Below, piece by piece: positions 15,342 to 23,683 of a stretch of 24,206 bases of DNA. The translations under genes were made by a program, and so were the position numbers. The stretch's first letter is position 1. The number at the start of each line of letters is the position of its first letter. Source of the stretch: Chloroflexota bacterium (GTDB taxonomy: Bacteria; Chloroflexota; Chloroflexia; Thermomicrobiales; JADLAZ01); assembly GCA_020849725.1 (NCBI GenBank), contig JADLAZ010000246.1, forward strand, positions 1 through 24,206, in the 5' to 3' direction. A model generated the notes under the pieces. The model was not told the DNA's origin. It saw only the letters and a list, made by a program, of their open reading frames with translations, and searched no databases.

Positions 15342-16013
15342 TCAGGGTGCGCCGTGGCTGCCGGGCTTGCGCCCGATGACAGTGTAGCCGGCAAAGCCTC
15401 CCAGCTCGCACTCAATGCCAAATCCAGCCAGCACCAGATTGGTCACCACCGTCGAGGCGAGGCAGTAGTCGATGTCGGTGAGGAACTCACTGATCGCGAC
15501 CGTGCCGCCGGGCCGGAGCACGCGGTAGATTTCCGCCGCCAGCGCCGGTTTGCTCGGTTCGCCGCCGAAGACTGCGGTTAGCACGACCAGGTCAATCGTG
15601 CCTGGTTCGACCGGCAGCAGCGTCGGCGGCGCGTGCTGGACCGTCAGCGTCGTCTGACCTGAGGTCAGCGCCGTCAACTGGAGTTCCTCGACTATCTCCA
15701 GGCGGGCGTCCACGGCCATTACGTGACCCTCCGGCCCGGTGTGCTGCACGATCTCCGCCGTCAGCCCGCCCGCACCCGTGCCTACCGCAACGACGCGCAT
15801 GCCTGGCCGCACGCCCAGCCGGGCCACGAGCCGATCCGCCGGCCACAAGATCGGTTGCAGGCGATCGAGCAGTCCATGCCCGAGCCACGGAGGGCGCGGC
15901 CGCGGCCAAAGGGCGCGCCAGGTGCGCACGGCTGTCTGCCAGACGAGCCACCATGCCAGCAGGCGCCCGAGCCAGAGCGCAAGACCGGCGAGACCGGGCG
16001 CCAGGCGCGTCAC
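15342..16013 (-). CDS. Class I SAM-dependent methyltransferase with N-terminal hydrophobic segment
   Basis: A 223-residue protein. A hydrophobic, Trp-rich N-terminus (about 5-30, LAGLALWLGRLLAWWLVW) probably attaches it to the membrane. The Rossmann-like domain starts near 70 with motif I VVAVGTGAGGLTAEIV and continues with the acidic loop VMAVDARLEIVEEL (ribose contact D). Motif IV-like TIDLVVLTAVFG is followed by a post-motif RVLRPGGTVAISEF. The GTG start (16013) overlaps the TGA of the dGTPase-like gene by four bases (GTGA), so translation is likely coupled. The substrate is unknown; the UbiE/Methyltransf_11-type pattern and membrane segment would suit a lipid or quinone substrate, but nothing here proves it. 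Confidence 0.8.
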   Translation of the reverse strand: MTRLAPGLAGLALWLGRLLAWWLVWQTAVRTWRALWPRPRPPWLGHGLLDRLQPILWPADRLVARLGVRPGMRVVAVGTGAGGLTAEIVQHTGPEGHVMAVDARLEIVEELQLTALTSGQTTLTVQHAPPTLLPVEPGTIDLVVLTAVFGGEPSKPALAAEIYRVLRPGGTVAISEFLTDIDYCLASTVVTNLVLAGFGIECELGGFAGYTVIGRKPGSHGAP

Positions 16014-17116
16014 AGGCTCGTCTCCAAGAACTCGTTTGGCACGTTCAACTCCAGGAAGCAGCGGATGGCGAAACGATCGGTCATACCGGCGATGTAGTCG
16101 ATTGCCATCTGGTCAATGCTGTCGCCTCGGCCACTGTCGCGCAACTCGACCGGCAGCTTGTCGGGGTGCCGCGTGAAGTCCTGATAGAGCGTCGTGATCA
16201 GGCGCTCCGCCTTGACCCGCTCCCGCTCGTTGAGGGGGTGATGATACACGCGCTCGAACATGAAGTCGCGCAACTCGTTGGCCGCCGCCAGCACAGTCTC
16301 ACTCATGCCGATCGTGGCCGCGTCAGCGGCTAGCCCCTGGTCGCCAGCGGCGATCCACCAGTTGTGGCGCACGACATCCATCACCAGGGTGTTGATGCGG
16401 TCGCCGTGGCTAGCGCCGAGGACGGCCACCGTGCCGGCGGGCAGGTCGCTCGCGTGCAGCATGTGCGCCCGCAGGGCATCATCGATGTCGTGATTGATGT
16501 AGGCGATGCCGTCGGCCAGCTTCACCAACTGGCCTTCGAGCGTGCCCGGCGCCTGCCACGCCGTCGGCTCCAGCAGTCCCTCGCGCGGCTTGCTGTGGGC
16601 ACGGATGCCGTCGCGCACCTCGGCAGTGAGGTTCAGCCCCTGGCCACCCTTTTCCAGGACTTCCACCACGCGCAGGCTCTGCAGGTTGTGCCGGAAACCG
16701 TCGGGGCGCAGGCGAGCGATGGCGTGCTCGCCTGAGTGTCCGAATGGTGTGTGACCGACATCATGCGCCAGCGTGATCGCCTCAACCAGGTCTTCGTTCA
16801 AGCGCAGCGCGCGGGCCATGGTTCGGGCGATTTGCGATACCTCCAGCGTGTGGGTGAGGCGCGTCCGATAGTGGTCACCGACCGGCGCAATGAACACCTG
16901 CGTCTTGTGCTTCAGGCGCCGGAAGCTCTTGCTGTGGACGACCCGGTCGCGGTCGCGCTGAAAGCAGGTGCGCACCTCGCTCTCCGGCTCCGGCCGTGCC
17001 CGCCCGCGCGAGCGACCGGCCAGCGCCGCCAGCGACGACAGGCGCCATTGCTCCTCGGCCTCCAGCCACTCCCGCACCAGGTCCGGGGTCGCCGACGCCG
17101 ACGATTTCGCTGTCAT
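16010..17116 (-). CDS. dgt: Deoxyguanosinetriphosphate triphosphohydrolase-like protein (HD domain)
   Basis: A 368-residue protein that would hydrolyse dNTPs to the deoxynucleoside and triphosphate. HD-superfamily metal ligands are visible: H89 (THTLEVSQIAR), H118-D119 (LAHDVGHTPFGHSGE) and the later D in YINHDIDDALR. The N-terminal RDRDRVVHSKSFRRLKHKTQVF is the family hallmark. The ATG at 17116 is preferred because GGAGGG lies five bases before it. A GTG at 17179 that overlaps the upstream stop codon (TAGTG) is an alternative adding 21 residues. It lies third in the operon after ppdK and the enolase-superfamily gene, and it overlaps the methyltransferase gene. The symbol is for the family; nucleotide specificity is not known. 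Confidence 0.9.
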   Translation of the reverse strand: MTAKSSASATPDLVREWLEAEEQWRLSSLAALAGRSRGRARPEPESEVRTCFQRDRDRVVHSKSFRRLKHKTQVFIAPVGDHYRTRLTHTLEVSQIARTMARALRLNEDLVEAITLAHDVGHTPFGHSGEHAIARLRPDGFRHNLQSLRVVEVLEKGGQGLNLTAEVRDGIRAHSKPREGLLEPTAWQAPGTLEGQLVKLADGIAYINHDIDDALRAHMLHASDLPAGTVAVLGASHGDRINTLVMDVVRHNWWIAAGDQGLAADAATIGMSETVLAAANELRDFMFERVYHHPLNERERVKAERLITTLYQDFTRHPDKLPVELRDSGRGDSIDQMAIDYIAGMTDRFAIRCFLELNVPNEFLETSL

Positions 17117-17178
17117 GCCTGCCCTCCGCTGGCAACCGGTCGCCCCGGCCGCTCCCGACATGTCATCCGATTTGTTCA

Positions 17179-18315
17179 CTATCCCACGCGATAGCGCTCG
17201 ATCACGCGCTCGTCGATGGCAACACCAAGGCCCGGACCGGACGGCACCGCCAGCCGCCCCTGCTCCAGCACGATCGGGGCCAGCGCGAGTTCGTCGCGAA
17301 AACGGTTCTCCGTCCGGTCATATTCAAACAGCAGGGGCGCCGGCGCCAGCCCCGGCGGGTTATCCGGCACAGTCGCGGCCAGGTGCAGGTTCGCCGCCAG
17401 GCCGACCGCCGACCCCCAGACATGCGGCAGGTACTGCACACCAAAGGCCGACGCCAGCGCCATGATGCGCTTGCACTCGGTCAGGCCGCCGGCACTGCAC
17501 GTGTCCGGCTGCACGATGTCCACCGCGCGCCGGCGGAGCAACTCGCGAAAGCCCCAGCGGGTGAACTCACTTTCGCCGCCGGCAATGGGCAGATCCAGCG
17601 CCGCCTTGACCTCGACGTAGCCATCCAGGTCCTCCGGCGGCACCGGCTCCTCAAACCAGTGCGCGTTCAGGCTCTCCAGCATCCTCCCGACGCGGATCGC
17701 GTCCTTGGCGTCGTAGGCATGGTTAGCATCGGCCATCAACAGCGTCGCAGACCCGATCGCGGCCCGGATGGCGCGGGCATTGGCGCGGTCCGCCTCCAGG
17801 CCCAGGCCCACCTTCATCTTGACCGCTGGGAAGCCCTCGGCGACGTAGCCAGCCGCCTCGTCGGCCAGTGTCGCCGGCAGATCGTCCACCCGCCTAAAGT
17901 AGAGGCCGGTGGCGTAGGCGGTCACCGTGGTGCGAAACGCGCCGCCCAGGAGCTGATGCACCGGCTGGCCCAGCGCCTGACCCTTGATATCCCACAGCGC
18001 GATGTCGACGCCGGAGATGGCGGCCACGGCCACGCCCTTCTGGCCGTAGTCGCGCATGCGGTTGTACATCCGCTCCCACAGGACCTCGTTGGCCAGGGGA
18101 TCGGCGCCCAGGAGAATCAGCGGCGTGTAGACGGTGTCGATGACGGCCTTGGCCGGCTCGGGCGGCCCGTAGCACTCACCCCAGCCAATCAGGCCAGTGT
18201 CGGTCGTGATGCGCACCAGGCAGCAGGCACGCGCCTCGTACCACCACTGCGAGAAACCGAACGGCTCACGCAGGGGATGGCGCAGCACCAGCACCTCGAC
18301 CCGGGCAATTCGCAT
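17179..18315 (-). CDS. Enolase-superfamily enzyme, mandelate racemase/muconate lactonizing type
   Basis: A 378-residue (alpha/beta)7beta-barrel enzyme that should abstract the alpha-proton of a carboxylate substrate. The start at ATG 18315 (MRIARVEVL) fits the family N-terminus; a GTG 36 bases upstream is the alternative. Catalytic features: K166 and K168 (VKMKVG), metal ligands D196 (ADANHAY), E222 (WFEEPVPPED) and E248 (GGESEFTRWGF), and H298 (YLPHVWGSAVG), the KxK plus His arrangement of the mandelate racemase subgroup. This subgroup contains many sugar-acid dehydratases and racemases; the exact reaction cannot be read from sequence. It sits 75 bases after ppdK in the same direction, which may link sugar-acid breakdown to pyruvate/PEP conversion. 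Confidence 0.9.
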   Translation of the reverse strand: MRIARVEVLVLRHPLREPFGFSQWWYEARACCLVRITTDTGLIGWGECYGPPEPAKAVIDTVYTPLILLGADPLANEVLWERMYNRMRDYGQKGVAVAAISGVDIALWDIKGQALGQPVHQLLGGAFRTTVTAYATGLYFRRVDDLPATLADEAAGYVAEGFPAVKMKVGLGLEADRANARAIRAAIGSATLLMADANHAYDAKDAIRVGRMLESLNAHWFEEPVPPEDLDGYVEVKAALDLPIAGGESEFTRWGFRELLRRRAVDIVQPDTCSAGGLTECKRIMALASAFGVQYLPHVWGSAVGLAANLHLAATVPDNPPGLAPAPLLFEYDRTENRFRDELALAPIVLEQGRLAVPSGPGLGVAIDERVIERYRVG

Positions 18316-18390
18316 CCGCCGCTTGGCCTTTTCCCTCTCAGCGCCAGGCACGGCTGGCGGCGCGGCACTCCTGCGCCGCGCCGCTCTGCC

Positions 18391-21033
18391 CTACCGATCG
18401 CGCACGATGTCGCCGATCGCGGCCTGCGCGGCGGCCAGCCGGGCGATCGGCACGCGATACGGGCTGGCACTGACGTAGTTGAGACCGATCTGGTGGCAGA
18501 ACATGACGCTGCTCGGCTCGCCGCCGTGCTCGCCACAGATGCCAACCTTGAGGTCCGGCCGTGTCGTGCGGCCAAGCTCGGCGCCAATCCGCATCAGCTT
18601 GCCGACGCCCTTGCGGTCCAGCACCTGGAATGGGTCATCGGCCAGGAGCTTCTGCTCGACGTACATCGGCAGGAAGCGGCCGGCATCATCGCGGCTCATG
18701 CCAAACGCCGTCTGGGTCAGGTCGTTGGTGCCGTAGGAGAAGAACTGCGCCTGCTGTGCGATCTCATCCGCCAGCAGCGCCGCCCTCGGCAGCTCGATCA
18801 TCGTGCCGACCAGATAGTTGATCGTGACGCCGGCGGCCGCCATCTCCTCGGCCGCGACGCGATCGACGATGGCCCGCTGCTGCGTCAACTCGCTCACATC
18901 ACCGACCAGCGGAATCATGATCTCCGGCAGCACCGTCTTCCCCTCGCGCTGGACCTGGACCGCCGCCTGAAAGATGGCCCGCGCCTGCATCTCGGTGATC
19001 TCCGGATACTGGATGCCGAGCCGGCAGCCGCGGAAGCCGAGCATCGGGTTGAACTCGTGCAGCGCGTCGACGCGCGCCTTGATCTTCTCGACCGGCACGT
19101 TCAGCTTGGTCGCCAGATCGGCCGCCGTCTCATCGTCGTGCGGCAGGAACTCGTGCAGGGGCGGGTCCAGCGTCCGGATCGTCACCGGCAGGCCGTCCAT
19201 CGCCCGGAAAATGCCGGCGAAATCCTCACGCTGATAGGGCAGCAGCTTGGCCAGCGCCGCCTGGCGGTCGGCCAGGTCGTCGGCCAGGATCATCTCCCGC
19301 ATTGCGTCGATGCGGTGCCCTTCGAAGAACATGTGCTCCGTCCGACACAGGCCGATGCCCTCGGCGCCGAAGCCCCGCGCCACCTCGGCATCGTGCGGCG
19401 TATCGGCGTTCGTGCGCACGCCGAGCTGGCGGAACTCGTCGGCCCACTCCATCAGCGTGCCCATGTAGCCGCTCAATTCCGGCTCGACGGTTCGCGCCTG
19501 GCCGACGATGACGCGGCCGGTGCCGCCGTCGATGGTGATGTAATCACCCTTGCGCACGACCGTGCCGTCGACGGAGAACTGCTGGCGGCCGTAATCGATC
19601 GCCAGCGCGCCACAGCCGACGACGCACGGCTTGCCCATGCCGCGCGCTACCACCGCCGCGTGCGAGGTCATACCGCCGCGCGCGGTCAGGATCGCCTGCG
19701 CCTCGACCATGCCGTGGAAATCTTCCGGCGACGTCTCGACGCGCACCAGGATGACCTTGTCGCCGGCCTGGCCCAGCTCCTGCGCCTCGTCGGCATCGAA
19801 GACGACCTGGCCGACGGCGGCGCCGGGGCTGGCCGGCAGGCCTGTCGCCAGTACCGTAACCGTCTCGTTTGGGTCAATCATCGGGTGGAGCAACTGGTCG
19901 AGTTGCGCCGGCTCGACGCGCTGAACGGCCGTCGTTCGGTCGATCAGGCCCTCGTTCGCCATGTCGACCGCCGCCCGCACCGCCGCCGGCCCAGTGCGCT
20001 TGCCGGTGCGGGTTTGGAGCATGAACAGTCGTCCTTCCTGGACGGTGAACTCCAGGTCCTGCATGTCCTTGTAGTGCCGTTCCAATTGCTCGGCGACCGC
20101 GACGAACTGATGGTACACACCGGGCAGGTTCGGGTCATCGCGCATGTCGCCGATGTGCTTCGGCGTGCGGATGCCGGCGACGACGTCCTCGCCCTGGGCG
20201 TTCACCAGGTACTCGCCAAACAGGCCCGGCTCGCCGGTGCTCGGGTTGCGGGTGAAGGCGACGCCGGTGGCCGAGGTGTCGCCCATATTGCCGAAGACCA
20301 TGGCCTGGACGTTGACGGCCGTGCCGAGATCGTGGGCGATCTTGTTCAGGTTACGGTAGTCGATGGCCCGCCGGTTGTTCCAGGACTGGAAGACTGCTTC
20401 GATGGACATCCGGAGTTGCTCGTGGGCGTCATTCGGGAAATCGCGGCCAACCTCGCGCCGGGTGATCGCCTTGAACTCCTCGACCAACTGCTTCAGGTCA
20501 TCCGTTGTCAGGTCGGTGTCGAGGGCCACGCCGCGCGCCTGCTTCATCGCCGCGATGGCGTGCTCGTAGTGCTCGGCATTGACCTCAAGCACGACCTTGC
20601 CGAACATCTGGATGAACCGGCGGTAGGAGTCGTAGACGAAGCGCGGGTTGCCCGTCTGCATCGCCAGCCCAGCCGCCGTCGCATCGGACAGGCCGAGGTT
20701 CAGGACGGTGTCCATCATGCCCGGCATCGAGAAGCGTGCGCCAGAGCGGACCGACACCAGCAGTGGGTTCGACGGGTCGCCCAATGTCCGGCCCAGCGCC
20801 TGCTCCACCGACGCCAGCGCCACGCGCACCTGGTCCCACATGCCCGGCGGGAACTGGCGCTCGGCGGCGTAATAGGCAATGCACGCCTCGGTCGTGATGG
20901 TGAAGCCCGGCGGCACCGGGAGATCGGCCTTGGTCATCTCAGCCAGACCGGCGCCCTTGCCACCCAGCAGATTGCGCCAGGTTCCGTCGCCATCGTGGAA
21001 CAGATAGACCCATGTGGTCGCCGTCGTTGTCAT
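18391..21033 (-). CDS. ppdK: Pyruvate, phosphate dikinase
   Basis: An 880-residue cytoplasmic enzyme that interconverts pyruvate, ATP and phosphate with PEP, AMP and pyrophosphate. The normal family length is about 870-880. The N-terminal ATP-grasp domain starts LFHDGDGTWRNLLGGKGAGLAEM. The phosphohistidine domain has GGMTSHAAVVARGMGKPC with H458. The C-terminal TIM barrel (about 525-875) contains FGTNDLTQTAFGMSRDDAG-type residues and GICGEHGGEPSS with the active-site C833. All key residues are present. The ATG follows GAGGAGAG by nine bases. It is the first gene of a four-gene minus-strand operon, with its -10 box at 21141-21146 set in an inverted repeat. It may serve glycolysis/gluconeogenesis; no PPDK regulatory protein gene is in the window. 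Confidence 0.97.
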   Translation of the reverse strand: MTTTATTWVYLFHDGDGTWRNLLGGKGAGLAEMTKADLPVPPGFTITTEACIAYYAAERQFPPGMWDQVRVALASVEQALGRTLGDPSNPLLVSVRSGARFSMPGMMDTVLNLGLSDATAAGLAMQTGNPRFVYDSYRRFIQMFGKVVLEVNAEHYEHAIAAMKQARGVALDTDLTTDDLKQLVEEFKAITRREVGRDFPNDAHEQLRMSIEAVFQSWNNRRAIDYRNLNKIAHDLGTAVNVQAMVFGNMGDTSATGVAFTRNPSTGEPGLFGEYLVNAQGEDVVAGIRTPKHIGDMRDDPNLPGVYHQFVAVAEQLERHYKDMQDLEFTVQEGRLFMLQTRTGKRTGPAAVRAAVDMANEGLIDRTTAVQRVEPAQLDQLLHPMIDPNETVTVLATGLPASPGAAVGQVVFDADEAQELGQAGDKVILVRVETSPEDFHGMVEAQAILTARGGMTSHAAVVARGMGKPCVVGCGALAIDYGRQQFSVDGTVVRKGDYITIDGGTGRVIVGQARTVEPELSGYMGTLMEWADEFRQLGVRTNADTPHDAEVARGFGAEGIGLCRTEHMFFEGHRIDAMREMILADDLADRQAALAKLLPYQREDFAGIFRAMDGLPVTIRTLDPPLHEFLPHDDETAADLATKLNVPVEKIKARVDALHEFNPMLGFRGCRLGIQYPEITEMQARAIFQAAVQVQREGKTVLPEIMIPLVGDVSELTQQRAIVDRVAAEEMAAAGVTINYLVGTMIELPRAALLADEIAQQAQFFSYGTNDLTQTAFGMSRDDAGRFLPMYVEQKLLADDPFQVLDRKGVGKLMRIGAELGRTTRPDLKVGICGEHGGEPSSVMFCHQIGLNYVSASPYRVPIARLAAAQAAIGDIVRDR

Positions 21034-21135
21034 CCTGGTTGCTCTCCTCTATCCCTTGCCGCCGGATGGGTGGCGCCGATCATGCTCGCGCCCGTCAGCG
21101 TGGCGGGACGTCCACAGTCTGCCGGCCGCTCCCAA

Positions 21136-21157
21136 CGGCAATTATAGACGATTGCCG
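21136..21157 (-). promoter_or_regulatory. ppdK operon promoter -10 inside a perfect inverted repeat (putative operator)
   Basis: CGGCAAT (21136-21142) and ATTGCCG (21151-21157) form a perfect 7-bp inverted repeat with an 8-base centre. The minus-strand -10 box TATAAT (21146-21141) overlaps the repeat. No good -35 box stands 16-18 bases upstream, so the promoter may need an activator, or the repeat may bind a repressor. The start would be near 21134, with a leader of about 100 bases. Confidence 0.55.
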
Positions 21158-21200
21158 CCCGGTCCGCGCATCGACCGGCGCGGTGCCCTGACGACACACC

Positions 21201-21229
21201 TTGACCGGAGCGATACGAACATATATTCT
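21201..21229 (+). promoter_or_regulatory. Promoter reading toward the small Arg/Trp-rich ORF
   Basis: TTGACC (21201-21206), a 17-base spacer and TATTCT (21224-21229); TATATT (21222-21227) with a 15-base spacer is an alternative -10. It faces away from the ppdK promoter. The start would be near 21236. Confidence 0.55.
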
Positions 21230-21252
21230 ATTCCTGCCGGCCGGCGCGTCCG

Positions 21253-21519
21253 GTGCGCCGCGAGCCGGCGCCACGCCACGGACTCACGATGTCGCTCCGG
21301 TCGTCTGCCGCCGCCAGGATGTCATCACCGATGCCGCCAGCGCGACGGCCGCTGCCCCGCTGGCGGCGCCGGCTGCTGTACTGGCGGCTGCGCGCGCGCG
21401 CCTGGTGGGTCTGGCGGATGACGCCCGGGTCGCATCCGATCGCGGAGATGGTCGCCCGAGGTGAGTGGGCAGCGCTCGACCGGCTGCTGGCGCTGACCGA
21501 CGCTGACGAATGGCCATAG
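21253..21519 (+). CDS. Small Arg/Trp-rich ORF, up to 88 residues
   Basis: Not recognised. The frame begins at GTG 21253, but an ATG at 21289 (MSLRSSAAARMSSP...) giving 76 residues is as likely; neither has a good ribosome binding site. The middle is strikingly cationic and aromatic (PRWRRRLLYWRLRARAWWVW), followed by an ordinary-looking helical tail (HPIAEMVARGEWAALDRLLA). Third positions are strongly G/C, as in neighbouring genes, and a promoter lies at 21201-21229. It ends 11 bases short of the convergent LCP gene, leaving no wasted space. These points favour a real gene. The basic Trp patch could touch nucleic acid or membrane. Confidence 0.5.
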   Translation: MRREPAPRHGLTMSLRSSAAARMSSPMPPARRPLPRWRRRLLYWRLRARAWWVWRMTPGSHPIAEMVARGEWAALDRLLALTDADEWP

Positions 21520-21530
21520 CCGGCCGCGCG

Positions 21531-22787
21531 TCAGGCCTTGGGGTTGGGGCCGGCATCGCGCACCGGCGCGAGCGTACCCCGCACAAAGCGCTGGATCGCC
21601 GCGTAGTTGCCGGCGCCGGCAGCTGGCACCAGCACCGACGCGCCGCCGTCGGTCATCGTGCCGGCCAGCAGCTCGCGCGTATCCAGCACCGCCGGCGCCG
21701 CCTGTATGTCGGCGTTGTGGTCCCGGCCGTACAGCGCGAGATCGCGCGCCTCGGCCAGCGACAGGTTGGTGCGCACGTGTCCCTGCACCGCATCCATCAG
21801 GGCAAACACCTTCGGCAGCGTTGCCGGCTGCAGCGCCTCATCCTTGAGCGCCAGCAGCAGGCGCTGCTGGCGCCGCGCCCGGCCGAAATCGGTGCCATCC
21901 TGCAGCGCGTGGCGCGAGCGAGCGTACTGGAGCGCCCGCTCGCCACTGAGCCGCTGGCGGCCGGCATCGAAGTGGAGGTGCATCACGCCGCTATCGATCG
22001 CGGCGTTGTCGTGGCGGGGGTACTCGTAGTCGTCGAAGGCCGTCTCGACCGTCACCATCACGCCACCGAGACCGTCGACGACCCGGCGCACGGCGTTGAA
22101 GTCGGCGCTGAACCAGCCGTCGATCGGCAGCCCTAATACCTGCTGGGCGACAGCGGCGGTACCCCACGCCGCCCGGTCGTGGTCCCTGGCCGTCGCCGTT
22201 TGCCCGTCGAGCGCCGCCTGCCCGAGTCCCAGCCCATAGATCTCGTTGATGCGGCGGAACGGCCCGGCTGGCCGGCCGTTCGCGCCGGCCGCCTGGACCC
22301 AGAGATCGCGCGGCAGGTTGAACAGCGCCAGTTGGCCGGTGCGCGGCTCGTAGCTGGCGACGACCAGCGCATCGGTCAGGTACGGCCCATCGTGGCCCGG
22401 GCCACCGTAGCCGATGAGCAGGAGGCTGACCCGCTTGCCGGCCTTGAGCTTGCCCAGCACCGACGTCACGTCGATGACCGGCGTGGCTGTCGGCGCGATG
22501 GTCGCGGTCGGCGGGATGGGGGCGGCCGCCACGGCCGCCCTTGGCTCGGCCGTCGGCGTTATCGCCACGGCCGGTTCCACGGCCGGCGTCGACGTGACCT
22601 CGCTCACGTCCTCCACGATATCCAGCGACGCTGGACGCTCGGAGCCGCCAAAGACACTGTCGGAGAAGCTGGCCACGCGCATCGTCAGCCAGACGCCGCC
22701 CACGAATCCGACCAGCGCCGTCGCGACCAGGAGCCAGCGGAAGCCATGGCCACCCGGTGGCGACGGACCATCAAAACTCGTTCGCAT
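21531..22787 (-). CDS. LytR-CpsA-Psr (LCP) family cell-envelope protein
   Basis: A 418-residue membrane-anchored protein. LCP enzymes attach glycopolymers to peptidoglycan or act as pyrophosphatases on polyprenyl-linked substrates. A single membrane helix (17-36) follows a short cytoplasmic N-terminus; a Pro/Thr/Ala-rich linker runs to about 110. The LCP domain (about 118-285) contains LLLIGYGGPGHDGPYLTDAL, then FNLPRDLWV, RRINEIYGLG, VDGLGGVMVTV and ALQYARSRH. The GGxGHDGxxLTD form replaces the more usual DxRxxxxxGRxDT. The later arginines are kept. ATG at 22787 is chosen over the TTG just before it; the ribosome binding site is weak. It is divergent from the ECF sigma factor gene. Confidence 0.88.
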   Translation of the reverse strand: MRTSFDGPSPPGGHGFRWLLVATALVGFVGGVWLTMRVASFSDSVFGGSERPASLDIVEDVSEVTSTPAVEPAVAITPTAEPRAAVAAAPIPPTATIAPTATPVIDVTSVLGKLKAGKRVSLLLIGYGGPGHDGPYLTDALVVASYEPRTGQLALFNLPRDLWVQAAGANGRPAGPFRRINEIYGLGLGQAALDGQTATARDHDRAAWGTAAVAQQVLGLPIDGWFSADFNAVRRVVDGLGGVMVTVETAFDDYEYPRHDNAAIDSGVMHLHFDAGRQRLSGERALQYARSRHALQDGTDFGRARRQQRLLLALKDEALQPATLPKVFALMDAVQGHVRTNLSLAEARDLALYGRDHNADIQAAPAVLDTRELLAGTMTDGGASVLVPAAGAGNYAAIQRFVRGTLAPVRDAGPNPKA

Positions 22788-22904
22788 CAATCCACATTAC
22801 TCGCGATGGGGACGTGGGGCGGCCCAACACCGGCAGACTGACGCCCGGCCACCGATCATGCACTATCCAGCGCCAAACGATCCAGTGCGCCTGGCGCCGA
22901 GACT

Positions 22905-22933
22905 ACTATACGGCCAGTCTGCGGTTCCATCGA
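22905..22933 (-). promoter_or_regulatory. Candidate promoter of the LCP gene
   Basis: On the minus strand, TCGATG (22933-22928), a 17-base spacer and TATAGT (22910-22905). A GGAACC (22928-22923) beginning at the last base of the -35 box resembles an ECF-type -35 element. No other clear element is seen in the 266-base gap between the LCP and sigma factor start codons. Confidence 0.3.
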
Positions 22934-23053
22934 CCTGAGGGACGCCGCCCGAAAGTCGAACGCTTCAGCACTACTCGGGCCGCGTTTGCAACCCGACGCG
23001 TCATTCCCGTGTTGGAGTTGGTCAGGAGCGTGACGTCGCACGGGAGAGCGATC

Positions 23054-23683
23054 GTGACCGGTGATGACCTGGCCAGGGCGTTGGCCGATGACCTCGACGG
23101 CAACTTCGAGCGGCTTATCGACGTGTACCAGCACCGTCTGTATGCCTTCGCACTGCGGCTGGCCGGCGACGCGCGCGAAGCTGAGGAGATCGCGCAGGAC
23201 GCCTTCGTGAGGGCCTATCGCGCACTGGGCGCCTACCCAACCGAGCGCCGGCGCACGCTGGCGCTTCGGCCCTGGTTGTACCAGATCGCGCTCAATGTCG
23301 CCCGCAATCGCTTCCGCGTTCGGCGCCCGCCAACCGTCTCGCTCAGCCCAGCGCCGAATGGCGAGGTCATTGACCTGCGGGCCGGCAGCGCCAGTGACCC
23401 GTCGGCGCAGGCGCTGGCGCGCGAGCGCCGCGACGCGCTGGCACGCTGCCTGGCGGACCTGCCGCTGCGCTACCGCGCCGCCGTCGTCCTGCGCCACGTG
23501 GAGGGCCTGAGCTACGCGGAGGTCGCGGTGGCGCTGGCCATTCCGATCGGCACCGCCAAAGCGAACGTCCATCGCGGCGTGCGCCTGCTGCGCGCGGCGC
23601 TGACGGACACCGACCTGGCGCCCGCTGACCCGATCCCGCTGCACCGCACCGGCACGGTCCGTCACAAGGAGGCATCCTCATGA
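23054..23683 (+). CDS. ECF (group 4) RNA polymerase sigma factor
   Basis: A 209-residue sigma70-family protein. The GTG at 23054 is chosen because GGGAGAG lies just upstream and region 2 then begins normally; the open frame extends 99 codons further without sense. Sigma region 2 (about 12-70) contains FERLIDVYQHRLYAFALRLAG and DAREAEEIAQDAFVRAYRAL, the DAEEIxQDxF core-binding motif. Region 4 (about 130-185) has LPLRYRAAVVLRHVEGLSY followed by AEVAVALAIPIGTAKANVHR, the DNA-binding helix-turn-helix. A short tail follows. The stop codon overlaps the start of the alkyltransferase gene (ATGA), so the two are translationally coupled. No zinc-finger anti-sigma gene is present in this position. Confidence 0.92.
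   Translation: MTGDDLARALADDLDGNFERLIDVYQHRLYAFALRLAGDAREAEEIAQDAFVRAYRALGAYPTERRRTLALRPWLYQIALNVARNRFRVRRPPTVSLSPAPNGEVIDLRAGSASDPSAQALARERRDALARCLADLPLRYRAAVVLRHVEGLSYAEVAVALAIPIGTAKANVHRGVRLLRAALTDTDLAPADPIPLHRTGTVRHKEASS

Noticed and set aside
14305..15387. A 360-codon plus-strand frame
   Set aside because: Shifted-frame shadow of the class III aminotransferase; Arg/Ala/Gly-rich with no motif.
16996..21147. A 1383-codon open frame on the plus strand
   Set aside because: It lies antisense across ppdK, the enolase-superfamily gene and dgt. Its translation is low-complexity His/Arg/Asp/Gln/Leu, typical of the complement of GC-rich genes, and no domain is visible.
22757..23053. 99-codon extension of the sigma factor
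   Set aside because: It overlaps the LCP gene start, has no conserved sequence, and precedes a GTG with a better ribosome binding site.
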